Source of the DNA: Pseudomonadota bacterium
GTDB taxonomy: Bacteria; Pseudomonadota; Gammaproteobacteria; Burkholderiales; Thiobacillaceae
Assembly (NCBI GenBank): GCA_021836225.1
Contig: JAKBJA010000026.1
Coordinates: forward strand, 59,834 to 123,833
Direction: 5' to 3'
Length of the DNA: 64,000 nucleotides
Shown: positions 63,962 to 64,000 of the stretch, one piece after another
Numbering within the stretch: the first letter of the stretch is position 1
Layout of the letters: each line of letters starts with the position of its first letter
Translations under genes and position numbers: made by a program
The notes under the pieces: model-generated
What the model was told of the DNA's origin: nothing
The model's input: the letters and a program-made list of their open reading frames with translations, nothing else
Database searches by the model: none

Positions 63962-64000
63962 ATGGCGGTAACCACATATTCCGGTGCGGAGCAGTACAAC
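63962..64000 (+). CDS. Start of an unidentified gene at the window edge
   Basis: An ATG preceded by CAGGAGC at good spacing opens a frame reading MAVTTYSGAEQYN before the window ends. The 120 bases before it contain AT-rich stretches (CATATAATCC, TTTTTTAATATAACCATATG) that could be its promoter. Too little is visible to name the product. Confidence 0.45.
   Translation, partial: MAVTTYSGAEQYN

Noticed and set aside
1..64000. tRNA, rRNA and CRISPR features
   Set aside because: No cloverleaf-type sequences, rRNA signatures or regularly spaced direct repeats were noticed on either strand by eye.

Overview
The window comes from a GC-rich Betaproteobacterium, most likely in the Nitrosomonadales/Thiobacillaceae neighbourhood. 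That assignment is an inference from gene content and order: an exosortase A (XrtA/PEP-CTERM) polysaccharide locus, a bioB-F-H-C-D run, and a cox cluster with a DUF2244 gene, a subunit II fused to cytochrome c, a DUF2970 gene, SURF1, ctaA and ctaB. I saw no rRNA or tRNA genes and no CRISPR array.

Positions 1-44786 form one large exopolysaccharide locus of the exosortase A type. The left arm (1-14847, + strand) holds the conserved core: polysaccharide deacetylase (cut by the window edge), FemAB-like transferase, glycosyltransferase, exosortase A fused to an EpsI domain, second glycosyltransferase, asparagine-synthase-like amidotransferase, methyltransferase, two more glycosyltransferases, a CapK-like adenylate-forming enzyme, an O-antigen-ligase-type membrane protein and a GT-A-like protein. 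Most of these genes overlap by 1-4 bases, so they are probably one transcription unit.

The middle (14939-30251, - strand) is a variable cargo region. It holds a second asparagine-synthase-like protein without the glutaminase cysteine, two polytopic GT-C-like proteins, an SMR-type carrier, a HAD-UbiA fusion, an FkbM methyltransferase, two glycosyltransferases, two sulfotransferase-like proteins, a flippase and a secreted TPR protein. It also carries a MITE-like element and a duplicated SMR gene tail.

The next block (30241-37658) is the second conserved XrtA module. Two alpha/beta hydrolases and an acyl carrier protein lie on the - strand. They diverge from a DegT-type aminotransferase, a GNAT protein, an acyl-CoA-ligase-like enzyme and a LysA-like PLP decarboxylase on the + strand. 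Carrier protein, ligase and decarboxylase together suggest a carrier-bound amino acid pathway that makes an amine substituent for the polysaccharide (inference). The right arm (37666-44786, - strand) has a deacetylase, glycosyltransferases and a methyltransferase, mixed with decayed genes: a truncated flippase, an IS3-type orfA remnant and a broken GT2 gene.

From 44913 onward the content is housekeeping: aroB, dgt, a two-domain rhodanese, comF, a small membrane protein, the complete bioBFHCD run with overlapping ends, and the aa3-type cytochrome c oxidase cluster with its assembly genes (DUF2244, coxB, coxA, a 39-residue membrane peptide, ctaG, DUF2970, coxC, SURF1, a Sco-like protein, ctaA, ctaB, an Rrf2-family regulator and a Sco lipoprotein). 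A perfect 15-bp inverted repeat after coxC is the clearest terminator. A further gene starts at the right edge.
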